From: Deltaproteobacteria bacterium
GTDB taxonomy: Bacteria; Myxococcota; JACRCW01
Reading direction: 5' to 3'
DNA: 64,000 bases
NCBI GenBank assembly: GCA_016218805.1
Contig: JACRCW010000031.1
Coordinates: 40,184 to 104,183, forward strand
The position numbers and the translations under genes were made by a program. This document shows, piece after piece, positions 35,065 through 43,667 of this stretch (positions are counted from its first letter, which is position 1; every line of letters starts with the position of its first letter). The notes under the pieces are model-generated. The model made no database searches, was not told the DNA's origin, and saw nothing but the letters and a program-made list of their open reading frames with translations.

Positions 35065-37115
35065 TGTCGGCAACCCTTGGAAAGCGTGTATTCGTACGTG
35101 CCCAGCTCGTCGCGCCAGTACTCGCCGTCAAACGGCCAGTACAGTTCCGTGTCCTCCACCGCCGTGGAGTACCGGTACGCGCCCAGCTTGGTCCCCTGCT
35201 TCTCCCCCCGGAGGCTGGCCTCCAACCCTTCCTTCTCCCGCTTGATGATCTCAAACTTGATGCGGAACAACTGGCTGGACAGGCTCTTGAGTTCGTCCCG
35301 CTCCGTCTCCAGCTTGGCCCGCGCAATCTTGCCCGCCTCCGTCACGGTGGCCTCGCGGTGCTTCTTGACCAGGTCCAGCAGTTCCTTCTGCAGCGGCGCG
35401 TTCTGCAGCGCCTGCGCCTTCTGGATCTTCTGCTCCTCCGCCTCCAGTTCACGCGCGCTGGCCGCCTTGAGCGCCAGGTTCTTGTCCCCGCGGGCCAACT
35501 TCACCAGCCGCTGGGTGAGCGCCGTGGCATTGCGCGATCCCTCCAGCTTCTTGAGCAGCGCGTAGTAGTCCTCGGGCGTCTTGGCGTCCTTGGTCAGCTT
35601 GTCCAGCTCGTCACGCAGCGGGCCGTATTGACCCTCAAACTCGTCCAGCACGCCCAGCGCTTCCGGATAGCGGCAGTTCTCGTAGTACGTCACCGCCTTG
35701 AGGATGAGGCTCTCCGGGAAGTACTCGTTGACAAAGAACGGCGCGTGGATGGTGACCAGGTTCCCCAGCGCTTTCTCGTAATCCGCCAGCCGGAAGTACG
35801 CCCAACTGCTCTCAAACAGCGCGTCCAGCCAGCCCCCGGAATCACGCGAAATGCGGTTGTAGTAGAAAATGGCCGCGCGGAACTGCCGGAATGCGTAGTG
35901 CGTGCGCGCCAGGCTGAAGAACGCTTCTTCGCGCAGCGGGTGGTTCTTCCACTTGCCCGCCTTGGTCAGCTTCACCACCTCGCGGAAGCCCACCACCGCT
36001 TTTTCGAATTCCTGCAATTCGTAATTGCACACCGCGCCCAGGTACACCGCGCGCAGGCGCAGGTTGCTCTCCGGCTTCACCTGGGCGGCGTGCTCCACGC
36101 ACTTCTGCAGGGCGTCTTTCACGTCTGCCACCAGCGCGCGCTGCGGCGGCGGCGGCTCCTCCACCGGCGCGGCTTCCTTCTTCTTGGGTGCGGGCGCCGG
36201 CGCAGGCTTCTCCTCCTCCTCCACCTTGTCACCAATGCCGCCAAACTCCAGGGCCTCCTCTTCCTTCTTGGGCGCGGGGGCCGGCGCCGGCGGGGGCTCC
36301 TCCTTCTTGCCCTTCTGCGCCTTGCCGTTCTTGTCCTTGCCCTTGCCTTTGTCCTTCTCCTTGGGCTTGGCCTCCTCCAGGTCATCCAGCCCAAAGTCCA
36401 GCCCGTCATCACCGCCGCTGCCCGCGCGCGGACCGGGCGCGTCCCCCGCGCCGCCGCCCGCATCATCCGTGTCAAACTGCAGGTCCTCGCCGCCCTCGCC
36501 CGCCGGCTTGGCCTCCACGCCCTCATCCGCGGTGGCTTTCTGGAAATACAGCTTGCCCAGCAGGAAGTGGAACTCGTCCGCGTACTTCTCCGGCAGGTCC
36601 CCCACGGCATAGCGCGCAATCTCCTCCACCACCACGCCCTGGTCCGCGGCCTTGCGGCTGATGAAAAACAGCCATTCCTTGCTGGTCTTGTAATACTTGT
36701 GTTTCTCGCCCTTCTGCAGGACGGCCACAAACTGCGCCAGGGACGAATGATACAACCCCATGCGGTACAGCGCCTTGGCCAGCAGGTACTCGGACTGCTC
36801 GTGGTACTCCTTGGCCTTGGGGTCCTTCAGCACGCCGTGGAACGCCACCGCCGCCGCGCCCCAGTCATCCTTGGCCATCAGGTCCTGCGCGCGGTCAAAG
36901 GCCTGTTTGGACGGCGTGGTCACCTCAATGGCGGTGGTGTTGTCCCCCAGCCCAATGTCAATCTCCAGGCCGCCGCCTGCGTTGTCCTCCGCGGCGTCCT
37001 TCTGGGGCGGTGGTTTGGCGTTCTTACCCCCGTCCTTGGGCGGCGCGGCATGCAGCACCCCCACGCCGGCCAGCGCGGCAAGACAGCAGGCAAACGCGAG
37101 GCGCGTGCGGTCCAT
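35061..37115 (-). CDS. gltC: GltC-like periplasmic TPR protein
   Basis: 684 residues with a signal peptide (MDRTRLAFACCLAALAGVGVL). Residues ~60-190 are TPR-like (EYLLAKALYRMGLYHSSLAQ). A long acidic/Lys-rich low-complexity insert spans ~200-320, then more TPR-like helices (~320-470), a coiled coil (~530-630) and a conserved end WPFDGEYWRDELGTYEYTL. The arrangement matches GltC, a soluble periplasmic part of the Glt complex (paralogue NfsC). It lies 6 bp after the barrel gene and overlaps gltD, so the genes are tightly coupled. Confidence 0.82.
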   Translation of the reverse strand: MDRTRLAFACCLAALAGVGVLHAAPPKDGGKNAKPPPQKDAAEDNAGGGLEIDIGLGDNTTAIEVTTPSKQAFDRAQDLMAKDDWGAAAVAFHGVLKDPKAKEYHEQSEYLLAKALYRMGLYHSSLAQFVAVLQKGEKHKYYKTSKEWLFFISRKAADQGVVVEEIARYAVGDLPEKYADEFHFLLGKLYFQKATADEGVEAKPAGEGGEDLQFDTDDAGGGAGDAPGPRAGSGGDDGLDFGLDDLEEAKPKEKDKGKGKDKNGKAQKGKKEEPPPAPAPAPKKEEEALEFGGIGDKVEEEEKPAPAPAPKKKEAAPVEEPPPPQRALVADVKDALQKCVEHAAQVKPESNLRLRAVYLGAVCNYELQEFEKAVVGFREVVKLTKAGKWKNHPLREEAFFSLARTHYAFRQFRAAIFYYNRISRDSGGWLDALFESSWAYFRLADYEKALGNLVTIHAPFFVNEYFPESLILKAVTYYENCRYPEALGVLDEFEGQYGPLRDELDKLTKDAKTPEDYYALLKKLEGSRNATALTQRLVKLARGDKNLALKAASARELEAEEQKIQKAQALQNAPLQKELLDLVKKHREATVTEAGKIARAKLETERDELKSLSSQLFRIKFEIIKREKEGLEASLRGEKQGTKLGAYRYSTAVEDTELYWPFDGEYWRDELGTYEYTLSKGCRQ

Positions 37116-37121
37116 GGAGCC

Positions 37122-37877
37122 TCACTTCCGGCGGCCGACGGAGGTTTCCTTGTCAAAGAACGGCGGAACATAGAAACCCACGCCAAACATGGCCGTCACC
37201 TGGTTCTGGATGTTGGAGATGATGGTGGGGCCCCATTGCGGGTACGCGCTGCCGCGCAGTTCCCCGCGCAGCACCATCCAGTCAAACAGGAACACGCGGC
37301 TGCCCATCCCCACGTGCAGCTGCGGGTGGATGAACCACTGGCTGCTGTCCACCGCCAGGCCGGCGCCGCCCAGCACAAACACGTCGTAATGCATGATCCA
37401 CTCGGAGAAGATGGACATCTTCCCGTAGATGGGGCTGAGTTGCAGGTTGGCCCACGCATTGCCGAAATACCGCGCATCCGCGGGAATGGCGCTCTTCTGC
37501 TGCCTGAGGAAAATCACGGGTTCCAACACCTGCCGGAACGGCGCGCCGGAAAGCCCGCCCTCCACCGCCAGGCCCTCCATGATGTGGAACGTCCCGGCCA
37601 GGCCGCCGTGGTAGTAGCGGTAAAACGCGTCATTCAGGGACACGCCCACCCAGGGATAGATTTCAAAACGCAGCCGCTTGATGAACTTCTTGCCCTGCAC
37701 GGCCTTGATGCGGTCATCCAGCGGCTTGAGCGCCACTTCGGTGGGGCCGCCCGCCGCCGCCGCCTTCTGGGCTTCCTTGGACGTGTCCGCATCCGCCGAG
37801 GTCCCCTCCTGGGCAACCACCGCCGGTCCCGCAAGCGCCAGACCGAGCACTGCCGACACCACCCTGGACGTTCTCAC
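37122..37877 (-). CDS. Outer-membrane beta-barrel protein, GltA/GltB (NfsA/NfsB)-like
   Basis: 251 residues. Signal peptide (MRTSRVVSAVLGLALAGPAVVA), a short charged linker, then a barrel-like region with strands such as RLRFEIYPWVGVSLNDAFYR, GGLAGTFHIMEGLAVEGG and VTAMFGVGFYVPPFF. In Myxococcus, small barrels of this kind (GltA, GltB; NfsA, NfsB; also CglE) precede GltC/NfsC. Here only one is present before gltC. Which of the two paralogues it represents cannot be told by eye. Confidence 0.75.
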   Translation of the reverse strand: MRTSRVVSAVLGLALAGPAVVAQEGTSADADTSKEAQKAAAAGGPTEVALKPLDDRIKAVQGKKFIKRLRFEIYPWVGVSLNDAFYRYYHGGLAGTFHIMEGLAVEGGLSGAPFRQVLEPVIFLRQQKSAIPADARYFGNAWANLQLSPIYGKMSIFSEWIMHYDVFVLGGAGLAVDSSQWFIHPQLHVGMGSRVFLFDWMVLRGELRGSAYPQWGPTIISNIQNQVTAMFGVGFYVPPFFDKETSVGRRK

Positions 37878-37923
37878 CGCTGCTCCATGTGCGGGAAACC
37901 CCGCCGATTGAAATGGAATGATT

Positions 37924-39660
37924 TCACCTGCACTTGGGCGCTCCGTCAGCGGCCCGCCCCAGGAAGCTCACCCGCACTTCGGAGCCCTGCGGCGGGATGT
38001 CACTGCCCAGGAACTTCACCTGGCTGCACCCGGAAATCATGGCAAACCCGTGGCTGCACTGCGTGGCGTCTCCCGTGCAGCCATTGCAGTCCCGGAAGGC
38101 CTGGCTGGTGCGGTCCGTCCACGGCGGAATGGCCTCCCAGTCTCCGCCCGCGGACTTCTTCACCTCAACCACCAGTTGCGTGGGGTCCGGCGCCACCTCG
38201 CCCAGCGAGAGCACGTCGGTCTCGTTGATGAGATTGGCAATGTCAATCATCGTGGACTTGTACGTTTGCGCGCAGATCGAATCGAGAATGTAGTTGCCCG
38301 GCTCCATGCCGCGCGCGACGGCGACGTAGCGGTTCCCGCGGTCGGCGGTGCAACAGGGCGGGTTGACCACGCCTCCATCGCCAAGCTGGCTGTTGGTGAG
38401 CGTGCCGCAAAACTGGTTGGCGACTGCGGAGCCACACAATCGCGCCTGGATTGAGTTGCCATACACCGGCGAGCACACCAACTCGGGAGCCGCGTTGGCC
38501 GCACTCCCGTTGCAGCGGCAGTCCCCCGCCGAGAAATCACCGCGCGCCGGCCCTGTCTTGTTGCCGCCCACGATGGCCGCCATGCTCACCAGGGACGCTT
38601 CAGGCTTCAGCGACCGGAGGAAACCCACGTATTCCGAGGTATTCACGAGGAACTGGGTTTCGGTGTAGCACTCCTTGGCGGATGTATAGTCACTCGTGCG
38701 CGGGCCGCCGTCGGGAGAGTCCAAGTTGGAGCAATCCTCCTCGTCCGAGAGAAGAATGACCACCAGCTTCTTCTCGGGACCGGGCACCGGCTGCCCATCG
38801 GATCCAGTCAGGCACGCGCCGCCATCCGCTTTGAGGCAATCCGCGGGACGCAGGAATTGGGTGAGATCCGCACTACAGGAAGGATCCGCGCGGAGGGTGC
38901 TGGCGGTTAGGAAGCCGCGAATGCTGCCCAGCCCTTCCTCGACCGGGCTTCCGCAGACGCTGACCGACCGCACCGCGTCCCTGAAACGCTGCGAAATGGT
39001 CGCGATGCTCCCGTCGCTGGGACGGATGATCTTGTTCGCCTGCCCGGGAATCGGCTGTAGGCACCCGCGTTGGGGCAGCGGCGAACGGCCACCCGGAAAC
39101 TCAAAGGACGGCGGGTTGTTGGGACAGAAGTACGTCCCATCGGTATGCTGAAAACCCTCCAAATCCCGCTGGTCCGTTGTAATGATGCCAATCTGGAAAT
39201 CATTGTCATACAGCTGGAGCCGCTCAATGAAGCCGCAGTCGTCGTAGATGGCCTTCATGGCGGGGCCGTTGGGCAGGCTCCCCCAGCTCTCCGGCGCGTA
39301 CCCCCGTCCCGCACCCGTCGTCATGAACACCTTGAGGTCGTCCACCGCGGAGGAGTGCAGCGCCAGGTCGCATTCACCGCCCTGCTGGTAGGCGGAGGCG
39401 TTGCGCGCCAGGTTGTCCTGCTCCTCCGTCATGGACCCGGAGTTGTCTATGACAAACAGGATGTCCGCAGCCCGGTTGATGTCCACCTTCTTGGGAATCT
39501 GCACCGTGCGGCACCCGGACGGCATGGGCGCGTCAAACACGTGGGACTGGCCGAACAGCGGCAATTCGCAGCCGCCGCTGCACGCGGGAACCGACGCGAG
39601 GGCACCCGCGCACAGCGCAAGGGCCAAGCCGGCGGAACGGTTGAATGTCCGGGTCTTCAC
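37924..39660 (-). CDS. VWA-domain Cys-rich lipoprotein (CglB-like)
   Basis: 578 residues. Signal sequence with a lipobox-like SVPAC (Cys near residue 27), then a von Willebrand factor A domain: ADILFVIDNSGSM carries the MIDAS motif DxSxS (D72, S74, S76), and LVVILLSDEEDC lies further on. More than 25 Cys are spread through the mature protein, suggesting extensive disulfides and a surface location. Myxococcus CglB is a VWA outer-membrane lipoprotein adhesin for gliding; this protein is longer, so it is called CglB-like only. The GTG start follows AAGGAG by 7 bases. It is the first gene of the Glt-like operon, 46 bp before the barrel gene. Confidence 0.8.
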   Translation of the reverse strand: MKTRTFNRSAGLALALCAGALASVPACSGGCELPLFGQSHVFDAPMPSGCRTVQIPKKVDINRAADILFVIDNSGSMTEEQDNLARNASAYQQGGECDLALHSSAVDDLKVFMTTGAGRGYAPESWGSLPNGPAMKAIYDDCGFIERLQLYDNDFQIGIITTDQRDLEGFQHTDGTYFCPNNPPSFEFPGGRSPLPQRGCLQPIPGQANKIIRPSDGSIATISQRFRDAVRSVSVCGSPVEEGLGSIRGFLTASTLRADPSCSADLTQFLRPADCLKADGGACLTGSDGQPVPGPEKKLVVILLSDEEDCSNLDSPDGGPRTSDYTSAKECYTETQFLVNTSEYVGFLRSLKPEASLVSMAAIVGGNKTGPARGDFSAGDCRCNGSAANAAPELVCSPVYGNSIQARLCGSAVANQFCGTLTNSQLGDGGVVNPPCCTADRGNRYVAVARGMEPGNYILDSICAQTYKSTMIDIANLINETDVLSLGEVAPDPTQLVVEVKKSAGGDWEAIPPWTDRTSQAFRDCNGCTGDATQCSHGFAMISGCSQVKFLGSDIPPQGSEVRVSFLGRAADGAPKCR

Positions 39661-39881
39661 GGGGTGACTCCTTATCCCACAGCCAACTGGAGGGGCAATC
39701 CGCCCATCTTCGGGGCAGATGCGCTGCCCGGCGGAGCGTACTTGAGCCCCCCATGGCGTCGGCGGTGGTCGGCTGAACGCCCGATTGACCCTGGGAAAGC
39801 GCAGCGGCTACCTCGCCACCCGGCGGGGGCACCAGGCGAGTCGGGCTCCCCGCGGCACCCCCACACCCCGGAGGCACTCTG

Positions 39882-40643
39882 ATGGTCACCACCACCCAAC
39901 CCGATCCCGCCGGCCAGGAGGCCGCGTTCAATGACGTCAGTCCCCGCGCCGCCGCGCTGGCTCCCGCGCTCGTCCGGCGCCGCGGTGATGTCCAACTTGC
40001 GCTGGACAACGTCAACACCGGACTGGCTGCCCTTGAGTCCCGGAGCGCGGACCTGCTGGCCAAGTGGCCCGCGGCTCGGGTGGACGCGCTGGCCGGCGCG
40101 CGTGAGCTTGCGCTGGCGGCCGTGTTCGCGTCCTCACGCGCCAACCAGCTTGACGTCCGCGAGAAAGACCTGACGGCGCTCATCTCCCAGATGTACGCGG
40201 CGAGGGACAAGACGTTTGCGGTGATGGACATGTGTGCCACCTGGGAACTCATCCCGGCAGAGCGCGTGGGCAAGATCCGCGAAGGCAAGGGCGCCATTGA
40301 CGGCGGGCAGGACCTGGTGGACGGGATGGCGCTGCTGCGGGAGTACGGCGCGGCGCTGCAAGGCAAGACGCCGCTCACGCCGGCGTTCCTGACGGACACC
40401 GAAGCGCTGGGCAACCGGGTGGTGCAGGAACTCAAGAAGGAAGGCGGCCGCAAGGACGTCAACCTGACCGCCAAGGACGCGGCAGACCTGGCCAACCGCA
40501 TCTGGACGCTGCTGTGTGACGCCCATTCCGAACTCCGCAAGGCGGGCTTTGAGTTGTGGGGCGACGCCCTGGACGACCACGTTCCCCTGCTGCAAAGCCG
40601 GGTGGGCGGCGGGCGACGCGCGGCACCTGGCAAGCCCTCCTGA
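39882..40643 (+). CDS. Helical protein of unknown function
   Basis: 253 residues, no signal peptide or membrane segment, mostly alpha-helical. It contains regions such as RRRGDVQLALDNVNTGLAAL and KDAADLANRIWTLLCDAHSE. No known domain was recognised. The ATG at 39882 has GGAGG 7 bases upstream. It stands alone between the Glt-like operon (divergent) and the repeat-bordered ATPase island. Codon choice is like the host genes (TTT before G, TTC otherwise), so it does not look recently acquired. Confidence 0.65.
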   Translation: MVTTTQPDPAGQEAAFNDVSPRAAALAPALVRRRGDVQLALDNVNTGLAALESRSADLLAKWPAARVDALAGARELALAAVFASSRANQLDVREKDLTALISQMYAARDKTFAVMDMCATWELIPAERVGKIREGKGAIDGGQDLVDGMALLREYGAALQGKTPLTPAFLTDTEALGNRVVQELKKEGGRKDVNLTAKDAADLANRIWTLLCDAHSELRKAGFELWGDALDDHVPLLQSRVGGGRRAAPGKPS

Positions 40644-40669
40644 CCCGGTATCACACCCTCTACGACATC

Positions 40670-40861
40670 CAGCCTTCCCGGGAGACTGGGGAAGTGCCGG
40701 AGGGTGGCTCGGACCCACCGCTTGGCACTGATCCAGTGCCGGAGGCATTGCTTTGAGCCACGGTTGGGCAGTTCCCCAGTGGAAAGGGGTGGGTGCGAGC
40801 CTTCCTCCGGGACTGACCCAGTGGCGGAGGGTGGCTGGGAGCCAGGCGCTGGCCAAGGAGA
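40670..40861. repeat. Degenerate 42-bp tandem repeat, about 4.5 copies
   Basis: Units start with AGTG at 40693, 40735, 40778 and 40820 (spacing 42, 43, 42). Units 1 and 4 share most of AGTGCCGGAGGGTGGCT and the following GGA-CC block; the 3' half of unit 3 is matched again just upstream at 40670-40692. The repeats end about 50 bp before the first ATPase gene. They lie in non-coding DNA. Confidence 0.7.
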
Positions 40862-40909
40862 ACACCGGCGCCTGGGGTAGGGTGTTGCTGCGCCCGGGAG
40901 GAGGCAACC

Positions 40910-42085
40910 ATGCTCAAGCGCATCAGCCTGCAGAATTTCAAGAGTTTTGGCATACGGCAGGACGTGCCGCTTGCCCCGCTCAGCGTGCTGGTGGGGGCCA
41001 ACAACACGGGCAAGTCCTGTTTCCTCAGCCTGGCCCGGTTCCTCCACAACGCCCTGCGGGGCGGGGCGCTCAAGCGCGAGGGCGGCGTGGAGGCGGTGCT
41101 CCACCGCCCACCCCACGGCAACGGCGAGTTGGTGGTGGGATGGGCCACCGAACAGGGCGAGTATGAGAGCCGGTCCTCGCTGGAGGGGGACATCCGCCAA
41201 CTTGAGGAGCGGCTTGTCCACCACGATTTGGGTCCAGCATGGGAGGAAGACGGCGGGTTCCTGAGGTTCCGCGTGAAGGCGGTCATCCAGCCGCCGCCGT
41301 CAGCGAGGAAGCTGTTTGAAGGACTCCGCTGGGCCAGGACTCTCGCCGAGCAAGGCCACGAGGAGATGAAGCCGTTTGAGGCTTTGTGGTCGCCCTGGGT
41401 CAACAGCCGTCTGCTGCGGCTGGACACGGCGGCGCTTGGCAGCGACACGAATGCTATTGACGACGAGTGGTTCCCCGGCCCGGTGCTCAAGGACAACGGG
41501 CAGGGACTGGCCGCCGTGATTGCGCGCTGGGATGAGGAGGAACGGGAGCCAACCGTGGACGGCCGCGCGCTGCGCAGCGCCGACCCGCGCCGTGCGGCGG
41601 AGTTCAGGCGTTTTGTGATGGAGACCATCCCGGAGGTCCGCGCGGTGCACGCCAGGGCTCGTCCGGACGGGGGTTGGAGCCTGGTGGTGGAGCAGCAGAA
41701 TGGTCAGGAGTTCGCGGGGAGCCAGGTGTCGGATGGCGTGCTGGCGACCATGGGGTTCGCCGCGCACGTGTTTGCGGCGCCTCGCGGTGGGGTGCTGTTC
41801 ATTGAGGAACCGGAGAACCACGTGCACCCGCTGCGGCTGCGCGCGCTGGTGGACATGTTCCGCCGTGCGGTGCGGGAACGCGGGTGCCAGGTGTTGCTGT
41901 CCACGCATTCGCCGGTGCTGCTGAACGAGTTCCGTGACGAGGCCGACTGTGTGCTGTTGTTCCGGCGGTCCGCGGAGGGGACGCGCGTGGCACCGCTGAC
42001 GGAGGTGCCCTGGGTGCGGGAGGAACTGGCCACCGCGCTTCCCGGTGACCTCATGCAGGCGGGGTTCTTTGCCGAGGCGCCCTGA
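40910..42085 (+). CDS. OLD/RecF-like AAA ATPase, module 1
   Basis: 391 residues of the ABC/SMC-like ATPase class found in OLD-family and related defence proteins. Start LKRISLQNFKSFG is the usual N-terminal strand; Walker A GANNTGKS (residues 29-36); a long middle insert; signature-like SQVSDGVLATMGF; Walker B GVLFIEEPENHVHP (~294); and the H-loop LLSTHSPVLLNEF. There is no fused TOPRIM nuclease; a small TOPRIM-like protein follows 1 bp later. GGAGG precedes the ATG. In OLD, Gabija and PARIS systems such ATPases sense or drive an effector during phage infection; that role here is inferred from the pairing. Confidence 0.85.
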   Translation: MLKRISLQNFKSFGIRQDVPLAPLSVLVGANNTGKSCFLSLARFLHNALRGGALKREGGVEAVLHRPPHGNGELVVGWATEQGEYESRSSLEGDIRQLEERLVHHDLGPAWEEDGGFLRFRVKAVIQPPPSARKLFEGLRWARTLAEQGHEEMKPFEALWSPWVNSRLLRLDTAALGSDTNAIDDEWFPGPVLKDNGQGLAAVIARWDEEEREPTVDGRALRSADPRRAAEFRRFVMETIPEVRAVHARARPDGGWSLVVEQQNGQEFAGSQVSDGVLATMGFAAHVFAAPRGGVLFIEEPENHVHPLRLRALVDMFRRAVRERGCQVLLSTHSPVLLNEFRDEADCVLLFRRSAEGTRVAPLTEVPWVREELATALPGDLMQAGFFAEAP

Positions 42086-42086
42086 A

Positions 42087-42686
42087 ATGCTCCGCCTGGG
42101 CATTGCCACCGAGTGTGACGACTACGACGGCGAGGTTTTTCGATTCCTGGTGGAGCGTCTGCTGGCGCGTCCTGTCGAGCGGTGGCAGACCGAGATCCAC
42201 TTCTACGGCGACCGCTCCGTGAAGAAGTTGGCTGGCGCGTACATGCGCCTGGCGGCAAGGAGCGGTGTGCGGGACTTTCTGTTCGCCGTGGACAATGACG
42301 GCGGGGCCCGGCGCCGGCCGGAACACGCGCCGGACCATGACGTGGACGCGCAGGCCGCAGACGAAAAGGACGGGTGCCGCTGGTGCTGGCTGGAGCGGGC
42401 CACGGCAGGCGCTGTGGCGGATGTCCGCTGTGTGGTGGTGCCGGTGCAGACACTGGAGACCTGGTTGCTGGTGGCGCGCGGGGATGCACTGCACCCGGCC
42501 CCCGAAAAGGTCTTCCACCGGTCCGCACTCAAGAAGCAGTTCTTTGGCCCCCACCCCTTGCCGCCAACCGAGCAACGCACCCAGGTGGCCCTGGCTGCCC
42601 TGGAACTTCCGGGCGGCATCGCGCGGCTTGGGGAGTTGGCCAGTTTCAGGCAGTTCGAAGTCCAATTGGAGCCGTGGCGGGGATAG
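42087..42686 (+). CDS. TOPRIM/DUF4276-like small protein, module 1
   Basis: 199 residues, starting 1 bp after the ATPase stop. Seen: Glu in GIATECDDYDGEV (E9), an acidic DxD in LFAVDNDGG (D69, D71) and VVVPVQTLETWLLVA (E124), followed by basic residues (SALKKQFFG). An N-terminal Glu, a central DxD and a later ExWLL are what TOPRIM-fold nucleases and DUF4276-type partners of AAA ATPases show. It may be the metal-dependent nuclease or effector of the module. Family membership is inferred from motif order only; overall similarity was not measured. Confidence 0.6.
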   Translation: MLRLGIATECDDYDGEVFRFLVERLLARPVERWQTEIHFYGDRSVKKLAGAYMRLAARSGVRDFLFAVDNDGGARRRPEHAPDHDVDAQAADEKDGCRWCWLERATAGAVADVRCVVVPVQTLETWLLVARGDALHPAPEKVFHRSALKKQFFGPHPLPPTEQRTQVALAALELPGGIARLGELASFRQFEVQLEPWRG

Positions 42687-42703
42687 GAGGGCGGCGGCGA
42701 CGC

Positions 42704-42733
42704 CCACTTCTGGCTGCGAGCGCCAAGAAGTGG
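42704..42733 (+). promoter_or_regulatory. Hairpin between the two ATPase modules
   Basis: CCACTTCT (42704-42711) pairs with AGAAGTGG (42726-42733); an inner GGC/GCC extends the stem. It ends 4 bases before the ATG of the second ATPase, so it could be an operator or limit ribosome access. No T run follows, so it is not a simple terminator. Confidence 0.45.
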
Positions 42734-42737
42734 TTGG

Positions 42738-43664
42738 ATGCGGAGCATGATTGCCAGCGTGAGCATCCGGAACGTGCAGTGCCTCAGGCGCCTTGAGGTG
42801 CCTCTGCGGCCGCTCACCGTGCTGGTGGGCAACAACGACACCGGGAAGTCCACGTTCCTGCGGGCGTTGTGGCACCTCAGCACTGGAACGGCGCCAACCC
42901 GGTCGTTCGGGGCGGAACCTCGTCAGGCGCTTGTCTTGGAGGCCGCCCTGGGCGGCGACCGCTTCCCGATTGCGATCGGAGCAGCGCCCCCTATCCCTTA
43001 TCGACGAGTCCTGGTCACGCAGCTGCCCGCCAACGGTGTGCAGCTCGTAGGTCAAGGGTTCTACGACAACCAGGGCGTGCCGGAGCTGGGCGCGAACGGC
43101 AGCAACGTCCCGGCGCTTCTGGACCACTTCTTCCGGCACGACGAGCCGCGCTGGAAGGATTTCAAGAATGCGCTGAAAGCCCAGGTGCCCGGTGTGCAGG
43201 ACGTGCAGATTGCCACACCGGACCCGTCAACCCGCCGCGTGGATCTGGTGATTGAGAACGGTCAGCGCATGCCCGCCGACCAGGCGTCCACCGGCGTGCG
43301 GGCGCTCATTTTCTACCTGGCGCTGGCGTATCACCCCACGCCCGCGCCGCTCATCCTCATTGAAGAGCCCGAGACTGGCCTCCACCCCAAGCGCCTGGAG
43401 GATGTGATGCGCCTCCTGCGGGCCATTGCGGAGGGCCAGCACGGGAGCCCAGCTCAGGTCGTGCTGTCGACGCACTCGCCGTACCTGTTGGACTGCGTGG
43501 ACCTTGAGAAGGACCAAGTCCTGGTCTTCCGGCGTCTCCCCGACGGCACACGCACCGCGGAGCCGGCGGACACGGCACGCCTCAAGGTCTTCCTGGACGA
43601 GTTCAAGCTGGGAGAGGTCTGGTTCAACCGCGGCGAGGACGGCCTCGTGAAAGAGGGCGTGTAG
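42738..43664 (+). CDS. OLD/RecF-like AAA ATPase, module 2
   Basis: 308 residues, shorter than the module 1 ATPase. Walker A GNNDTGKS (residues 31-38), signature-like DQASTGVRALIFYLALAY, Walker B PLILIEEPETGLHP (~204) and H-loop VLSTHSPYLLDCVD. N-terminus SVSIRNVQCLRRLEVPLRPL matches the opening of module 1, and the two ATPases look like diverged relatives. ATG 42738 is used; ATG 42747 is an alternative. It lies 51 bp after the module 1 partner gene and 3 bp before its own partner. Confidence 0.85.
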   Translation: MRSMIASVSIRNVQCLRRLEVPLRPLTVLVGNNDTGKSTFLRALWHLSTGTAPTRSFGAEPRQALVLEAALGGDRFPIAIGAAPPIPYRRVLVTQLPANGVQLVGQGFYDNQGVPELGANGSNVPALLDHFFRHDEPRWKDFKNALKAQVPGVQDVQIATPDPSTRRVDLVIENGQRMPADQASTGVRALIFYLALAYHPTPAPLILIEEPETGLHPKRLEDVMRLLRAIAEGQHGSPAQVVLSTHSPYLLDCVDLEKDQVLVFRRLPDGTRTAEPADTARLKVFLDEFKLGEVWFNRGEDGLVKEGV

Positions 43665-43667
43665 ACC

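Noticed and set aside
34902..38228. 1108-codon plus-strand frame opposite gltD, gltC and the barrel gene.
   Set aside because: It is antisense to genes with signal peptides and TPR structure; its Leu/Arg/Val/His-rich composition has no domain and comes from the codon bias of the opposite strand.
40670..40861. CRISPR-like array.
   Set aside because: The 42-bp units are contiguous and degenerate with no unique spacers, and no cas gene is present.
39533..41224. 563-codon minus-strand frame crossing the 42-bp repeats and the first ATPase.
   Set aside because: It overlaps the VWA gene start, the helical protein gene and the ATPase in antisense; the repeats give short peptide repeats by chance because 42 is a multiple of three.
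40910..42686. Identification of module 1 as a PARIS (AriA/AriB) system.
   Set aside because: The ATPase/TOPRIM layout is similar, but the partner shows no recognisable DUF4435 sequence; only the broader class is claimed.
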